Positions 54,326 to 64,000 of a stretch of DNA of 64,000 nt are shown piece by piece. The DNA is from Planctomycetota bacterium (GTDB lineage Bacteria > Planctomycetota > UBA1135 > GCA-002686595). The stretch lies in assembly GCA_016779205.1 (NCBI GenBank), contig JADHOC010000010.1:101701-165700 (forward strand). The letters run 5' to 3'. Both the position numbers and the translations under genes were made by a program. Below the pieces are notes generated by a model, which was not told the origin of the DNA, did no database searches, and saw nothing but the letters and a program-made list of their open reading frames with translations. Position 1 is the first letter of the stretch, and each line of letters opens with the position of its first letter.

Positions 54326-54834
54326 AGACGCTCTACATCGTTCGGCACGCCGAGGCGGCCCACTCGTCGGCCTCGGGGGATCACGGTCGCCCGCTCACGC
54401 CCCGCGGCGAGCTGTGCGCCCGAGAGCTGGGCGCCATGCTGGCTCGTCTGGCCCAGCAGCCCGACCAGGTGCTCTGTTCGGACTCGGTCCGGGCGCGGAC
54501 GACGGCGGAGTTCGCCCACGCCGAGGGGGAGTGGGTGGCCCCGGTCGAGCTCGACCCCCTGCTCTATCTCGCGCCGGCGGAGATCCTGACGGCGGCCGTG
54601 CGGCGAGCGCGTCCGGAGACCGCACGCCTGGTCGTGGTCGCCCACCAGCCGGGCCTCTCCGACTGGGTCGGGAGGCTGACCTCGGGCGCGCAGCCCGCGT
54701 TCGCGCCCGCCTCGGTGGCCCGTGTGGACCTCGAGGTCTCCTCATGGCGTGACCTCGGGCCAGGGGCCGGAGCCCTGCGGTGGCTGGTGGGGCCAGGCGA
54801 GGCCCATGCCTTCGTCGAGCCGTCTGAGGGGTGA
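54322..54834 (+). CDS. sixA: SixA-type phosphohistidine phosphatase
   Basis: 170 residues from the GTG at 54322 (overlap GTGA). The histidine-phosphatase RHA motif is VRHAEAAH with H9, and a second histidine is in VVAHQPGLSDW. The small size with RHG but no long insertions matches SixA, which removes phosphate from phosphohistidine on His-containing phosphotransfer domains. An ArcB or PTS-type client is not visible here. It sits between the UnbV-type gene and the dynamin-like pair; the functional link is unclear. Confidence 0.85.
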   Translation: MKTLYIVRHAEAAHSSASGDHGRPLTPRGELCARELGAMLARLAQQPDQVLCSDSVRARTTAEFAHAEGEWVAPVELDPLLYLAPAEILTAAVRRARPETARLVVVAHQPGLSDWVGRLTSGAQPAFAPASVARVDLEVSSWRDLGPGAGALRWLVGPGEAHAFVEPSEG

Positions 54835-54919
54835 TTCTCCGGACGAGCCCGCGATTCCATGGAAGGTGCGCGGGCCGTTTCCGTAGAGGACCGTGGGGCG
54901 TACCCTCCCCGAAGTACCG

Positions 54920-56803
54920 ATGTCCGAAGCCCCCCGACCCCTCACCCAGCGCCTCCGCGACCTCCATCGCACGCTCGATGGACCGCTGGCGGCGGGCGCG
55001 TCGGACTGGGTTGGGGTGGCGGCCGTACGCGCTCGACTCGAGCGGGACCTCTTGCCCAGGACCGCGGGGGGGCACGAGCACCTGGTGGTGGGGATCGTCG
55101 GCCCGAACAACGCGGGCAAGTCCTCGCTGTTCAACGCCCTCGTCGCGGGCGAGGGGGCCGGGCCGATCACGGTGAGCCCCGCCGAACCCACGGGGGGCGC
55201 CACGCGTCGGCTGGTCGGCGCCCTCTCGCCGGCCCTGCGCGCCGCGCTGGAGGCGGAGCCCACGCTCCAGCGGTTCGACCTTCGACCGGTGACCTGCGGG
55301 GTGGACGGGGTCGTGCAGGCCAGGGAGTCCGCCGAGCCCGGCGCCGAGGCGGCCTTGTTCCTGGTGGACTCAAGCTCGCTGCCGGACTCGCTGCTCCTCG
55401 TGGACACCCCCGACTTTGACAGCGTCCTGCGCGAGAACCGCGCCGTCACGGACGCGCTGCTCGCGGTGGCCGACGTGGCCGTGGTGGTGGTGACCCGGCA
55501 CACCTATCAGAACCTCGACGTGATCGAGTTCCTCTCGGGCTGGCTCGAGCACGGCCGCCCCTGGGTGCTGGTCTACAACGAGTCCATCGACGACGCCACG
55601 ACGCTCGCCCATGCGCGCAAGGTGGAGGAGGACCTTGGCCAGCCCGCCGAGGCGATCTTCGCGGCCGAATTCCGGGCTGAGGTCGCCCGGGGAGAGGCGC
55701 CGCTCGAGCCGCGCGACCTGCGCGACCCCGGTGTCTCCCTCTCCTCCTGGTTGCGCGCCCTGGGCGACCGCGGCGACCTGAAGGCCCGGGCCATGGAGGC
55801 CTCCCTGGCGGCGCTGCGAGGGGACCTGCTCCAGCTGGGGAGCGAGTGTCGCCGCTCGATCGACACCATCGACGGGGCCCGGGCGGGCCTGCGTGAGTCG
55901 GCGGCGCCGTTGGGCCGCGCGGTGGCGCGGGAGGCGATGCCCATGGGGCCCTTCCTCGAGGCGTTCCGTGATGTCCTGGACGAGCGCCCCTCGTTGGTTC
56001 AGCGGGAGCTGAGGCGCGGGCTCCGCTGGACGGGGGATCGTCTGGTTGGCGGGCTCCGCTGGGCCAGGCGGCAGCTCACGGGCGGCGGCGCCAGGGAGTC
56101 GGCGGCGGAGGCCGCCGGGCGCACCCTGCTCGAGGTGGAGCGCGCCGAGCTCGAGCGCCGCTGGGCGGGGTTCTACGAGCCGGGCCAGCGGCGCATGCGG
56201 GAGCTCTCGCGCGACGGCGAACTGCCGGCGCGCGCCAAGGGGGCGCTCGCCGGGCAGACGTCCGCGGGTCAGCCCTCCGGCCCGTCCGGGGCGCGGGCCT
56301 CCTTCGAGCGAGCGGCGGCCGCCCTCGCCCTGGACCCCGCGCTCCTCGAGGAGCACCGCGCTGCGTGTCGGGAGATCATCCGGGAGGAGCTGGACCGTCA
56401 GGGCTCGGAGGCCTTCCTGCAGCTGGCCGTGGACGTGATGCACCTGCTGCCACTCGGGGTGGCGGGCGTGCTCATCGTGCACACCGGGGGCCTCGGGAGC
56501 GACGTCGCGATGGCGGGGGGCGGCGCCGCGGCGGCGGCCCTCGCGGAGCGGCTCTCGCGGACCCTGGGGACCGGCGTGGCGCTCTCTGCGCGGGCTCGCT
56601 GGACGGAGCTGCGCGCGTCTCGGATCGCCGACGCCGCCCTGGCCGGCCTCCTCGGTCCGGCGGCCCAGGTGCTCTCCGAAGTCGAGGGGGAGGCCGGGGC
56701 CCTGGCCTCGACCTGTGATCAGTGGGCGACAGCGTGGAGCTGGGAGTCCTTCGAGTCGGCCGAGGAACGAGACCGAACCCCCGATGGCGAGGCTGCATCA
56801 TGA
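54920..56803 (+). CDS. Dynamin-like / YfjP-type GTPase with C-terminal membrane region (1)
   Basis: 627 residues from the ATG at 54920. The N-terminal G domain has P-loop GPNNAGKS (residues 61-68), a T switch in TGGATRRL and G3 LVDTPDFDS. The G4 motif is non-canonical: VYNESIDDA in place of N/TKxD, so guanine specificity needs checking. The middle ~300 residues are helical with long charged stretches, as in dynamin stalks. A hydrophobic C-terminal segment (~residues 515-545, LLPLGVAGVLIVHTGG and following Ala/Gly-rich helix) may insert in membrane. It is coupled to the next GTPase gene by ATGA overlap. Confidence 0.75.
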   Translation: MSEAPRPLTQRLRDLHRTLDGPLAAGASDWVGVAAVRARLERDLLPRTAGGHEHLVVGIVGPNNAGKSSLFNALVAGEGAGPITVSPAEPTGGATRRLVGALSPALRAALEAEPTLQRFDLRPVTCGVDGVVQARESAEPGAEAALFLVDSSSLPDSLLLVDTPDFDSVLRENRAVTDALLAVADVAVVVVTRHTYQNLDVIEFLSGWLEHGRPWVLVYNESIDDATTLAHARKVEEDLGQPAEAIFAAEFRAEVARGEAPLEPRDLRDPGVSLSSWLRALGDRGDLKARAMEASLAALRGDLLQLGSECRRSIDTIDGARAGLRESAAPLGRAVAREAMPMGPFLEAFRDVLDERPSLVQRELRRGLRWTGDRLVGGLRWARRQLTGGGARESAAEAAGRTLLEVERAELERRWAGFYEPGQRRMRELSRDGELPARAKGALAGQTSAGQPSGPSGARASFERAAAALALDPALLEEHRAACREIIREELDRQGSEAFLQLAVDVMHLLPLGVAGVLIVHTGGLGSDVAMAGGGAAAAALAERLSRTLGTGVALSARARWTELRASRIADAALAGLLGPAAQVLSEVEGEAGALASTCDQWATAWSWESFESAEERDRTPDGEAAS

Positions 56804-58560
56804 CCCATGAACGAACCCTGGCCGCCCGCGGCGAACTTGGGCGCCTCCACCGCGAGCTGGAGAAGGACCTGGGGTCCATCGCCGTCCTCCGGGCGGTGGC
56901 GGATCGCGGGGAGGAGCTGGAGGTGTTCGAGGCCGACCTCGCCGAGCAGCTGGACCGGGCGAGCTCCGCTGCGGTGGTCTGCCTCGTCGGATCCACCGGC
57001 GCGGGAAAGTCGACGCTGCTCAACGCGCTGGTGGGGCGGGACATCGCGGTGGAGGGGGTGGACCGGCCGACGACCTCGGCGCCGGTCATCTACCGACCGG
57101 CCGACGCGGACATCTCCGAGCTGGTGGCGGGCCTCCCCGGGGAGGCGCCCCGGGTGGTGACCTACGACCCCAGGGACGGCGGGGCAGCGGACGCCTTCTG
57201 GCGGGGCCAGATCCTGATCGATGCGCCGGACACCAACAGCATCGAGACTGGACACCGGGCGGTGGTGGGGGAGCTCGCCGCGCGGTCGGACGTGCTGGTG
57301 GTGGTCTCCCACCGCCAGTCGGTGGCCGAACTCAGCTCGGCCGCCTTCGTCGACCTGTTCGCCGGCCGGCGGGGGATGGTCTTCGTGCTGGGCCGCAGCG
57401 ACGAGCTGGACGCGGCTGCGGACCGGGATCTCAGGGCCCAGCTGGAGGGGCTGGCCCGTGACCGGTGGGGGGCAGAGGGGGCTCCGGTGCTCTCCATCAG
57501 CGCGAGGCGCGGCAAGGAGGGGTCGGAGTCGGGCGGCCTCCCCGAGCTGCGCCGGGTCCTCGGGGACCTCATCTCCGAGGAGCGCCTCGGCAGCGTCCGG
57601 CGACAGAACGCCGTGGGCAACGTCGCCCGCATCGGAGCCGAGATCGCGGAGGTGAGCCCGCAGATCGAGGCCTCCTCGGAGCGCCTGCGGGCAGGCCTGG
57701 AGGCGGGCGCCGCGGGCTGGTGTGGACGCACGGTGGGGCTGGTGAACGAGCGGCTGGACCAGCGCAAGGCCGACCTCACCAGGATGCTCTGGAATGACGC
57801 CGCCAAGGTGTGGGACGGCCCGGGTGGATACGCCCTGCGGGTGGGGGGCATCGGGACCCTCGGGCTCGGCGCGGGGGCGGCCGTGGCGCGGCGCAACCCG
57901 CTGCTGGCCGCCGGGCTCGCGGCGGGCAGCCTCGCGGCATCCAGGGTCCAGGGGGCGGTGCGTGACCGCGCCTTCGAGTCCACCTCGGGGCTGCTCCCTG
58001 GGAGCGCCGAGCTCGACGAGTTGCAGCGCGACGCCTTCGTGGACGCCCGCCTGGCCGCCTCGGACCTGGCCGTGGACGAGGCGGCGCCGAGCCTCACGCC
58101 CGGGGGTGCCGAGCTCGCGGCCGGCGCGGCGGCCGCCGTGGATGAGGCCTGGGACCGGTTGCTGCGGGTGGACCTGCCCAGGGAGGCCCGGCGCGGCGTC
58201 CCCCGCTTCCTCCGCACCCTGGTGGACCTGCCGGTCTTCGGCCTCGGGGCCTGGGTGCTCTTCCGGACAGTGGAGGGCTTCATCGCCGAGGAGTACATCG
58301 GCGTCGACTTCCTCATCAGCGCCACGATCATCGCCCTCGCCTGGCTCTTCGGGGCTCGGGTCCTGGTGCGCGCGCGCTTCGCCGGACGGAGCGCCACGCT
58401 GCTCGCGCAGGTTCGAGGGGACATCGAGCAGCGTGTCGGGGCGGCCGCGGGGCGGTCGATCCAGGGACCCCTGGAGCGGGTGGAGGCGCTGCTGGGGAGC
58501 ACGCGGCGTGTGGAGTTGGCGGACCGCGCTTGGCGGCGCCGCCTGCACGGCGGAGAATGA
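56800..58560 (+). CDS. Dynamin-like / YfjP-type GTPase with C-terminal transmembrane hairpin (2)
   Basis: 586 residues from the ATG at 56800. The G domain has P-loop GSTGAGKST (residues 64-72), PTTSAPVIYR as switch region and G3 LIDAPDTNS. The G4 region reads VLGRSDELD, close to canonical xKxD. Residues ~240-480 are helical. Two closely spaced transmembrane segments (LPVFGLGAWVLFRTVEGFI and FLISATIIALAWLFGARVL) lie near residues 490-535. The protein is a distant paralogue of the upstream GTPase. A pair of this kind suggests a heteromeric membrane-remodelling dynamin. The next gene starts inside its stop (ATGA). Confidence 0.8.
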   Translation: MTHERTLAARGELGRLHRELEKDLGSIAVLRAVADRGEELEVFEADLAEQLDRASSAAVVCLVGSTGAGKSTLLNALVGRDIAVEGVDRPTTSAPVIYRPADADISELVAGLPGEAPRVVTYDPRDGGAADAFWRGQILIDAPDTNSIETGHRAVVGELAARSDVLVVVSHRQSVAELSSAAFVDLFAGRRGMVFVLGRSDELDAAADRDLRAQLEGLARDRWGAEGAPVLSISARRGKEGSESGGLPELRRVLGDLISEERLGSVRRQNAVGNVARIGAEIAEVSPQIEASSERLRAGLEAGAAGWCGRTVGLVNERLDQRKADLTRMLWNDAAKVWDGPGGYALRVGGIGTLGLGAGAAVARRNPLLAAGLAAGSLAASRVQGAVRDRAFESTSGLLPGSAELDELQRDAFVDARLAASDLAVDEAAPSLTPGGAELAAGAAAAVDEAWDRLLRVDLPREARRGVPRFLRTLVDLPVFGLGAWVLFRTVEGFIAEEYIGVDFLISATIIALAWLFGARVLVRARFAGRSATLLAQVRGDIEQRVGAAAGRSIQGPLERVEALLGSTRRVELADRAWRRRLHGGE

Positions 58561-59630
58561 GCGGGCACCCCACCCTGACCCCAGAGTCCTCGATGCTGAT
58601 CCTGCTCCCCCTCGTCGCGCCCCTCGCCCTCTCCGTCCCCGCCGTCACCGGGCCCGTCCAGGACGACGCCGTCGCGGAGCCGGCGGCCTCCGCCGAGGTC
58701 ATCCTCGGCCCCGAGGGGCACCGCTATCGGTGGGTCTCGGACTGGCTCAAGCTGCCGGAGGGCATGACCCTGGGCAACACCCACGGCTGCGTGGCCGTCG
58801 ACTCCAAGGGGCGCGTGTACTTCAACACCGATGCTGACCACGCGGTGGTCGTGGCAGACGCTGACGGAAACGTCGTCGACACCTGGGGGGCCGAGTGGGC
58901 AGGGGGGCTGCATGGGATGACCATCGTGAAGCAGAGCGACGGGGAGTTCTGCTACCTCTCGCACACCGGCCGCCATGAGATCGCGAAGGTGACCCTCGAC
59001 GGTGAGCTGGTCTGGAAGAGCGGGTATCCGGCGGCGTCGGGGGTCTACAAGGGCGCCGGCCAGTACCGGCCGACCGGTATCGCGGTGGCGCCCAACGGCG
59101 ACATCTACGTGGGCGATGGCTATGGCCAGAGCTGGTGCCATTCGTTCTCCGCGAGCGGCGAGTACCAGGGGTCCTTCGGTGGACCCGGGACCGAGCCCGG
59201 CAAGATGCGGACGCCCCACGGGATGATCATCGAGCAGGTGGGCGACGAGACCTATGTGGTCGTCTGCGACCGGGAGAACCACCGGCTCCAGCGCTTCGAC
59301 CTCGACGGCAACCTGGTCCGCGTGGAGGCCCCGGGGCTGCGTCGTCCGTGCAACGGGGTCTTCACCGGGGAGGTCCTCGCCGTGGCGGACCTGATGGGGC
59401 GGGTGACCCTGCTGGGCCTCGACGAGAAGGGGGAGCGCTACGTGGTGGCCCACCTGGGCGATAACCCCGAGCCCTCTCGTCGGGGCGTGAACGGCGTCCC
59501 CCAGGACCAGTGGGCGGACGGGGAGTTCCTCTCTCCCCACGGGATCGGGGCGGACGCGGCCGGCAACCTGTACGTGCTGGATTGGAACCGCCATGGCCGG
59601 GTCAGCAAGCTTGAGCGCCTGAAGGATTGA
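58557..59630 (+). CDS. NHL-repeat (six-bladed propeller) secreted protein
   Basis: 357 residues from the ATG at 58557, which overlaps the previous stop. A start at 58593 (MLILLPLVAPLALSVPAV) would give a cleaner signal peptide and is nearly as likely. The mature part has NHL-type blades: HGCVAVDSKGRVYFNT, PTGIAVAPNGDIYVGDGYG, TPHGMIIEQVGDETYVVVCDRENHRLQRF (split as TPHGMI and CDRENHRLQRF) and SPHGIGADAAGNLYVLDWN. This is the layout of peptidyl-alpha-hydroxyglycine lyase-like and related propellers. No metal or catalytic site is certain. It is the last gene of this plus-strand run. Confidence 0.8.
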   Translation: MSGHPTLTPESSMLILLPLVAPLALSVPAVTGPVQDDAVAEPAASAEVILGPEGHRYRWVSDWLKLPEGMTLGNTHGCVAVDSKGRVYFNTDADHAVVVADADGNVVDTWGAEWAGGLHGMTIVKQSDGEFCYLSHTGRHEIAKVTLDGELVWKSGYPAASGVYKGAGQYRPTGIAVAPNGDIYVGDGYGQSWCHSFSASGEYQGSFGGPGTEPGKMRTPHGMIIEQVGDETYVVVCDRENHRLQRFDLDGNLVRVEAPGLRRPCNGVFTGEVLAVADLMGRVTLLGLDEKGERYVVAHLGDNPEPSRRGVNGVPQDQWADGEFLSPHGIGADAAGNLYVLDWNRHGRVSKLERLKD

Positions 59631-59686
59631 GCCCCGTCGCCCCGGAGCGCGTCGGGTGCCACATCAGCAGAGGGGTTAGGGGGGCA

Positions 59687-59707
59687 GGTGCCTCTTTGGC
59701 AGGCACC
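59687..59707. repeat. Short inverted repeat upstream of dnaK
   Basis: GGTGCC and GGCACC arms (59687-59692 and 59702-59707) are separated by 9 bases. The spacing is CIRCE-like but the arm sequence is not TTAGCACTC/GAGTGCTAA. It could be an operator or the end of the upstream transcript. Confidence 0.35.
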
Positions 59708-59775
59708 GCCTAAAATGCGGGCCCCAGTGCCCAGCAGGGCGGTTTCTGGGCTCCCCGGCCCCCCTGGCGGGGTGT

Positions 59776-59791
59776 TGGCACGCGAGTTGTT
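59776..59791 (+). promoter_or_regulatory. Weak sigma-54-like promoter candidate before dnaK
   Basis: TGGCACG-N4-TTGTT resembles the -24/-12 consensus TGGCACG-N4-TTGCA, with the -12 C changed to T. It lies 78 bases upstream of the dnaK ATG. It is an isolated match and may be chance. Confidence 0.3.
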
Positions 59792-59854
59792 CCCCAGGGG
59801 GCTCGGAGACAGGAGACCCCAATCGGGCTGGCCGATCCGCGCGCCAGACCCCAC

Positions 59855-59860
59855 GGAGGA
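59855..59860 (+). promoter_or_regulatory. Strong Shine-Dalgarno of dnaK
   Basis: GGAGGA lies 8 bases before the dnaK ATG. It stands out because most genes here lack a clear ribosome-binding site. Confidence 0.8.
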
Positions 59861-59868
59861 ACACGACC

Positions 59869-61782
<1,914 letters not shown>

Positions 61783-61832
61783 GGCGGGCCGAGGTGCGCG
61801 CTCCCTCGGGAGCGAGGGACCTCTCCAGCTAG

Positions 61833-61870
61833 GAGCCCCGGCCCCGGCGAATCCGCCGGGGCCGGGGCTC
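61833..61870 (+). terminator. Very strong terminator of dnaK
   Basis: A perfect 17-bp GC stem (61833-61849 with 61854-61870) closes an AATC loop, followed by a partly T-rich tail. Confidence 0.85.
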
Positions 61871-61938
61871 GCTGGTTTGTTGGGCGCTCAGTGAACCGGG
61901 GGCTCGGCCCCGGTGCAGGGTGGCTCCCCAGGGCGTGC

Positions 61939-62271
61939 TCAGCGATACGGGATCAGCACCGCCCAGGTCTCCCCGGGTGGAGTTTCCTGGTCCCCCCTTG
62001 CCGCGCTCATGGAGCGGGCCATGGGGTCCTCCTGGACCTCGATCCCCGCCAGTTGGAGGGAGAACGGCTCGTGGTCATCCGAGGCCGCCGCCAGGGGCGC
62101 CCTGAACTCGTCCGGCGCTTCCACAGGGGCTTCCAAGGGGCGGCCCAGCTCGGGCCCCGGTGCATCGTGGGGAGGCCCCTGCCCGAACGGAACCGTCACG
62201 GTCACCGACGGGACACTCCGGATCCCGATGGCGACCATGGCGATGATCGAGGCGTAGGCGAGGGGCTTCAT
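61939..62271 (-). CDS. Small secreted or membrane-anchored hypothetical protein
   Basis: 110 residues. The N-terminus (MKPLAYASIIAMVAIGI) is a signal peptide or anchor. The remainder is Pro/Glu/Ala-rich and ends in TPPGETWAVLIPYR. No family is recognised. It is supported by a good signal sequence and by an AT-richer region upstream that could hold a promoter. It is convergent with dnaK, with the dnaK terminator between them. Confidence 0.5.
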   Translation of the reverse strand: MKPLAYASIIAMVAIGIRSVPSVTVTVPFGQGPPHDAPGPELGRPLEAPVEAPDEFRAPLAAASDDHEPFSLQLAGIEVQEDPMARSMSAARGDQETPPGETWAVLIPYR

Positions 62272-62593
62272 GGCAGGTGTCGGATCAGGCGGCGTGCTGC
62301 CGCTTCCCGATGCCCCATGTATATCCGGAAATGGGCCGCCCGGATGCGGGTTTACCCCTAAATCGTACCGCGCTGGTAAATAGGAAGTGCTAGTGCGGGG
62401 CTCGCTAGGAATATCCGCGGGCCGCCAGCCGCAGATCGAGCCACGGACAGCGCTCGATCGGCGGGCGGCGTTTCTAAGGTTAGGCCAGCGTGAGACCGTC
62501 GTGTTGCGGGCGGGGCGAGCGAGTCCTCGCCGCGATGGCGTGGGTACGACAGGTGCCTTCGGCCCACGGAGTGGGCCTTCACGGGCAGGATCC
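62272..62593. other. 322-base non-coding stretch, AT-richer near its left end
   Basis: No gene is supported. The part 62300-62420 is noticeably richer in A/T than its surroundings and may hold the promoter of the small gene at 61939-62271. The right end contains the hairpin at 62561-62577. No named RNA element is seen. Confidence 0.4.
62561..62577 (-). terminator. Candidate terminator of the FG-GAP secreted protein gene
   Basis: A 7-bp perfect stem with 3-base loop lies 17 bases past the stop of the minus-strand gene. There is no T-run. Confidence 0.5.
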
Positions 62594-64000
62594 CTAGAGG
62601 AAGGAGACCCCCACAGCGTCCGTGAAATTGGAGGTGGTCTGCCCGGCGATGGCGTCTCGGTACCAGAGCTGGAAGTTCCAGGTCTCTCCAGGCTGAACCG
62701 AAACCAGCCCCGTGGGGGTCGGCTGCGCGTTGAGGTTGAGGTCCAGGTAGATCACCCCGGTCGTGCCCGAGCTCTGGATTTGCCCCGGGCCAACGAATCG
62801 ACCCACGCTCCCCTGCAGGCAGAGCGCGCCCTGGCTGTTGTTGACGATCGGGACGAAGCCCTGGGTCTGTGAGGTGATGAAGAAGCCGAAGGACTGGAGC
62901 GGGAGTTGCGCCCCCGTGATCTGAACGTCGTTGAGGAACACGGTGTCCGAGCCGAAGACCCGAAGCTCTCCAGATCGCCCGGTTGAATTGGGGACGGCGG
63001 GGCCGCAATAGGAGGTGCCGATGGTCAGATCGCAGGAGTCCAGGACGCCGTTGGTGTTGGCGTCGAGCGACGGGTCCGCGCTGATCTGGCAAGCGTCGAG
63101 GACGCCGTCGCCATCACAGTCGGATTCGAGCCCGGTCGAGATCTCGAAGGAGTCCGCGAGCCCGTTCAGGTTGCAGTCCGTGAAGCCAGTGCTGGGGAAC
63201 CAGCTCAACGTGTGATCGAAGCGGCTGGCGCCCAGGGCGTCGGCTGAGCCGTTACCGTCAAGGTCAGCCGCGCATACGACGACGGGGCCGTCGCCTGTGA
63301 CCGAGATGATCTGGGCGGCTGAGAAACCCCCGCCCACGTTCTCGAACCAGCGGAAGGTGTCGTCAAACACGCTGGCGGCGAGGATGTCCACGTCCCCGTC
63401 GGCGTCCACGTCCGCGGCGTGGACCGAGCGGGCTCCGTCAGCGGAGCTCGTCAGCACCTGCTGGGTGCCGCTGAACGTATCGCCGAGGTTCTCGTACCAG
63501 CAGACCTTGTCGTCCGCGAAGCTGGCGGAGAGGACGTCGACATCACCATCACCGTCCAGGTCCGCGGCGTCCACGGATCGAACGTTGGCCGCCGCGGAGG
63601 TGATCGCGGTCGCAGAGAGGAAGCCGCCGGCGCCGGAGTTCTGGTACCAGACTACCTCGTTGTCGAGGCTGTTCCCGCTGATGACGTCGAGGTGACCGTC
63701 AGCGTTCAGGTCCGCGCAGCGAACGGTGACGGGGGCGAGCCCGAGAAGGCTGATGTCCACGGGGGCGCTGAAGACGCCGCCGCCCTGGTTGGCGCTCCAG
63801 GCCACCCGGTTGTCGAGCTCGCTCGCGAAGACCACGTCGACGGTTCCGTCGCCATCAAGGTCGCCCACGTCGACCGCCTTGGGTCTGTTGACGTTGCTTG
63901 AGATGACGGTGCGGCTGCCGAAGAGCCCGTTGCCGAGATTCTCGTACCAGACGATCTCGTTCAGGAACTCGACCGCCGCGACGAGGTCGGCGTCCCCATC
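62594..64000 (-). CDS. Secreted FG-GAP/VCBS repeat protein with lineage-type C-terminal domain (5' end outside window)
   Basis: At least 468 residues are visible. The frame is open to the right edge, so the N-terminus and signal peptide lie beyond 64000. A GTG at 63868 is internal, not the start. The visible part has tandem FG-GAP/VCBS repeats every ~45 residues (DLDGDGTVDVVFAS, DLNADGHLDVISGN, DLDGDGDVDVLSAS, DVDADGDVDILAAS, DLDGNGSADALGAS). A calcium-binding DCNLNGLADSFEI...DCDGDGVLDACQI stretch, common in planctomycete proteins, comes next. The last ~140 residues, from IGTSYCGPAVPNSTG, are the shared C-terminal domain (GALCLQGSVGRFVG, FQLWYRD, TSNFTDAVGVSFL). It is likely surface-located; the ligand is unknown. 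Confidence 0.8.
   Translation of the reverse strand, partial: DGDADLVAAVEFLNEIVWYENLGNGLFGSRTVISSNVNRPKAVDVGDLDGDGTVDVVFASELDNRVAWSANQGGGVFSAPVDISLLGLAPVTVRCADLNADGHLDVISGNSLDNEVVWYQNSGAGGFLSATAITSAAANVRSVDAADLDGDGDVDVLSASFADDKVCWYENLGDTFSGTQQVLTSSADGARSVHAADVDADGDVDILAASVFDDTFRWFENVGGGFSAAQIISVTGDGPVVVCAADLDGNGSADALGASRFDHTLSWFPSTGFTDCNLNGLADSFEISTGLESDCDGDGVLDACQISADPSLDANTNGVLDSCDLTIGTSYCGPAVPNSTGRSGELRVFGSDTVFLNDVQITGAQLPLQSFGFFITSQTQGFVPIVNNSQGALCLQGSVGRFVGPGQIQSSGTTGVIYLDLNLNAQPTPTGLVSVQPGETWNFQLWYRDAIAGQTTSNFTDAVGVSFL

Noticed and set aside
57162..59594. 810-codon open frame on the minus strand across the second GTPase and NHL genes
   Set aside because: It spans two well-supported genes on the other strand and shows no domain; it is an artefact of high third-position GC.
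59639..59868. CIRCE element upstream of dnaK
   Set aside because: The inverted repeat found there has different arms; the HrcA-type consensus is absent.
62358..63092. Minus-strand open frame overlapping the end of the FG-GAP gene
   Set aside because: It lies out of frame within a gene that has clear FG-GAP and C-terminal domains; the translation is Arg/Pro/Gly-rich.
63868..63868. GTG at 63868 as the start of the last gene
   Set aside because: The frame stays open to position 64000 and continues the FG-GAP repeat pattern, so the true start is outside the window.

Overview
The window is high-GC bacterial chromosome packed with protein-coding genes. It has no rRNA, no tRNA that I could recognise, no CRISPR array and no transposase. 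Several features point to a member of the Planctomycetota, probably an uncultured or lightly studied marine-type lineage. Three large secreted proteins end in the same ~130-residue C-terminal domain, a type I associate with planctomycete secreted proteins. There are also FG-GAP/ASPIC-UnbV proteins, a DUF5060 secreted hydrolase, an extracellular prenyltransferase-like toroid protein and several lipoproteins. This assignment is an inference from family composition, not a phylogenetic result. Many starts lack a clear Shine-Dalgarno sequence, and neighbouring genes often overlap by 1-4 bases (ATGA, GTGA, TTGA, TGATG), which indicates translational coupling.

Layout. 1-2093 (minus): an ABC-2 exporter operon running off the left edge. 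2378-10751 (plus): a PaoABC-like molybdenum hydroxylase with a Tat signal on its Fe-S subunit, a small Cys/His-rich protein, a DUF1326-like protein, Lon protease and a HupE/UreJ-like membrane protein. 10770-13544 (minus): secreted DUF5060 glycosidase-like protein. 13785-15602: RNase R-type exonuclease. 15599-17605 (minus): secreted toroid protein. 17691-18470: DUF1295 membrane protein. 18782-20158: acidic secreted protein followed by a strong terminator. 20422-22373: thioredoxin-fold and MORN proteins. 22408-23433 (minus): MoaA, which serves the molybdenum cofactor needed by the hydroxylase. 23508-26096: MoxR/VWA pair. 26288-28630: lipoprotein-type catalase-peroxidase. 28753-29901 (minus): FMN-dependent 2-hydroxyacid dehydrogenase.

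29984-39497 is the most unusual region. It holds four ATP-grasp ligase-like genes (three of them paralogues), a peptidase-S51/amidotransferase-like protein and two alpha/beta hydrolases, arranged back to back with glycogen synthase. It looks like an uncharacterised amide-bond-forming pathway linked to alpha-glucan or cell-surface metabolism. A second alpha-glucan block at 44929-50707 holds GlgC, a debranching-enzyme-like protein, a GT4 glycosyltransferase and a GH57 amylase/branching-type enzyme. Between the two blocks lie a secreted trypsin-like protease, an outer-membrane-type lipoprotein, a glycine-zipper protein and a lipoprotein HAD phosphatase.

50777-59630 (plus) carries an FG-GAP/ASPIC-UnbV/TPR protein interrupted by one in-frame UGA, a SixA-type phosphatase, a coupled pair of dynamin-like membrane GTPases and an NHL-type beta-propeller protein. 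59869-61782 is dnaK with a good ribosome-binding site and a very strong terminator. The window ends with a small secreted protein and the 3' part of another FG-GAP secreted protein, both on the minus strand.
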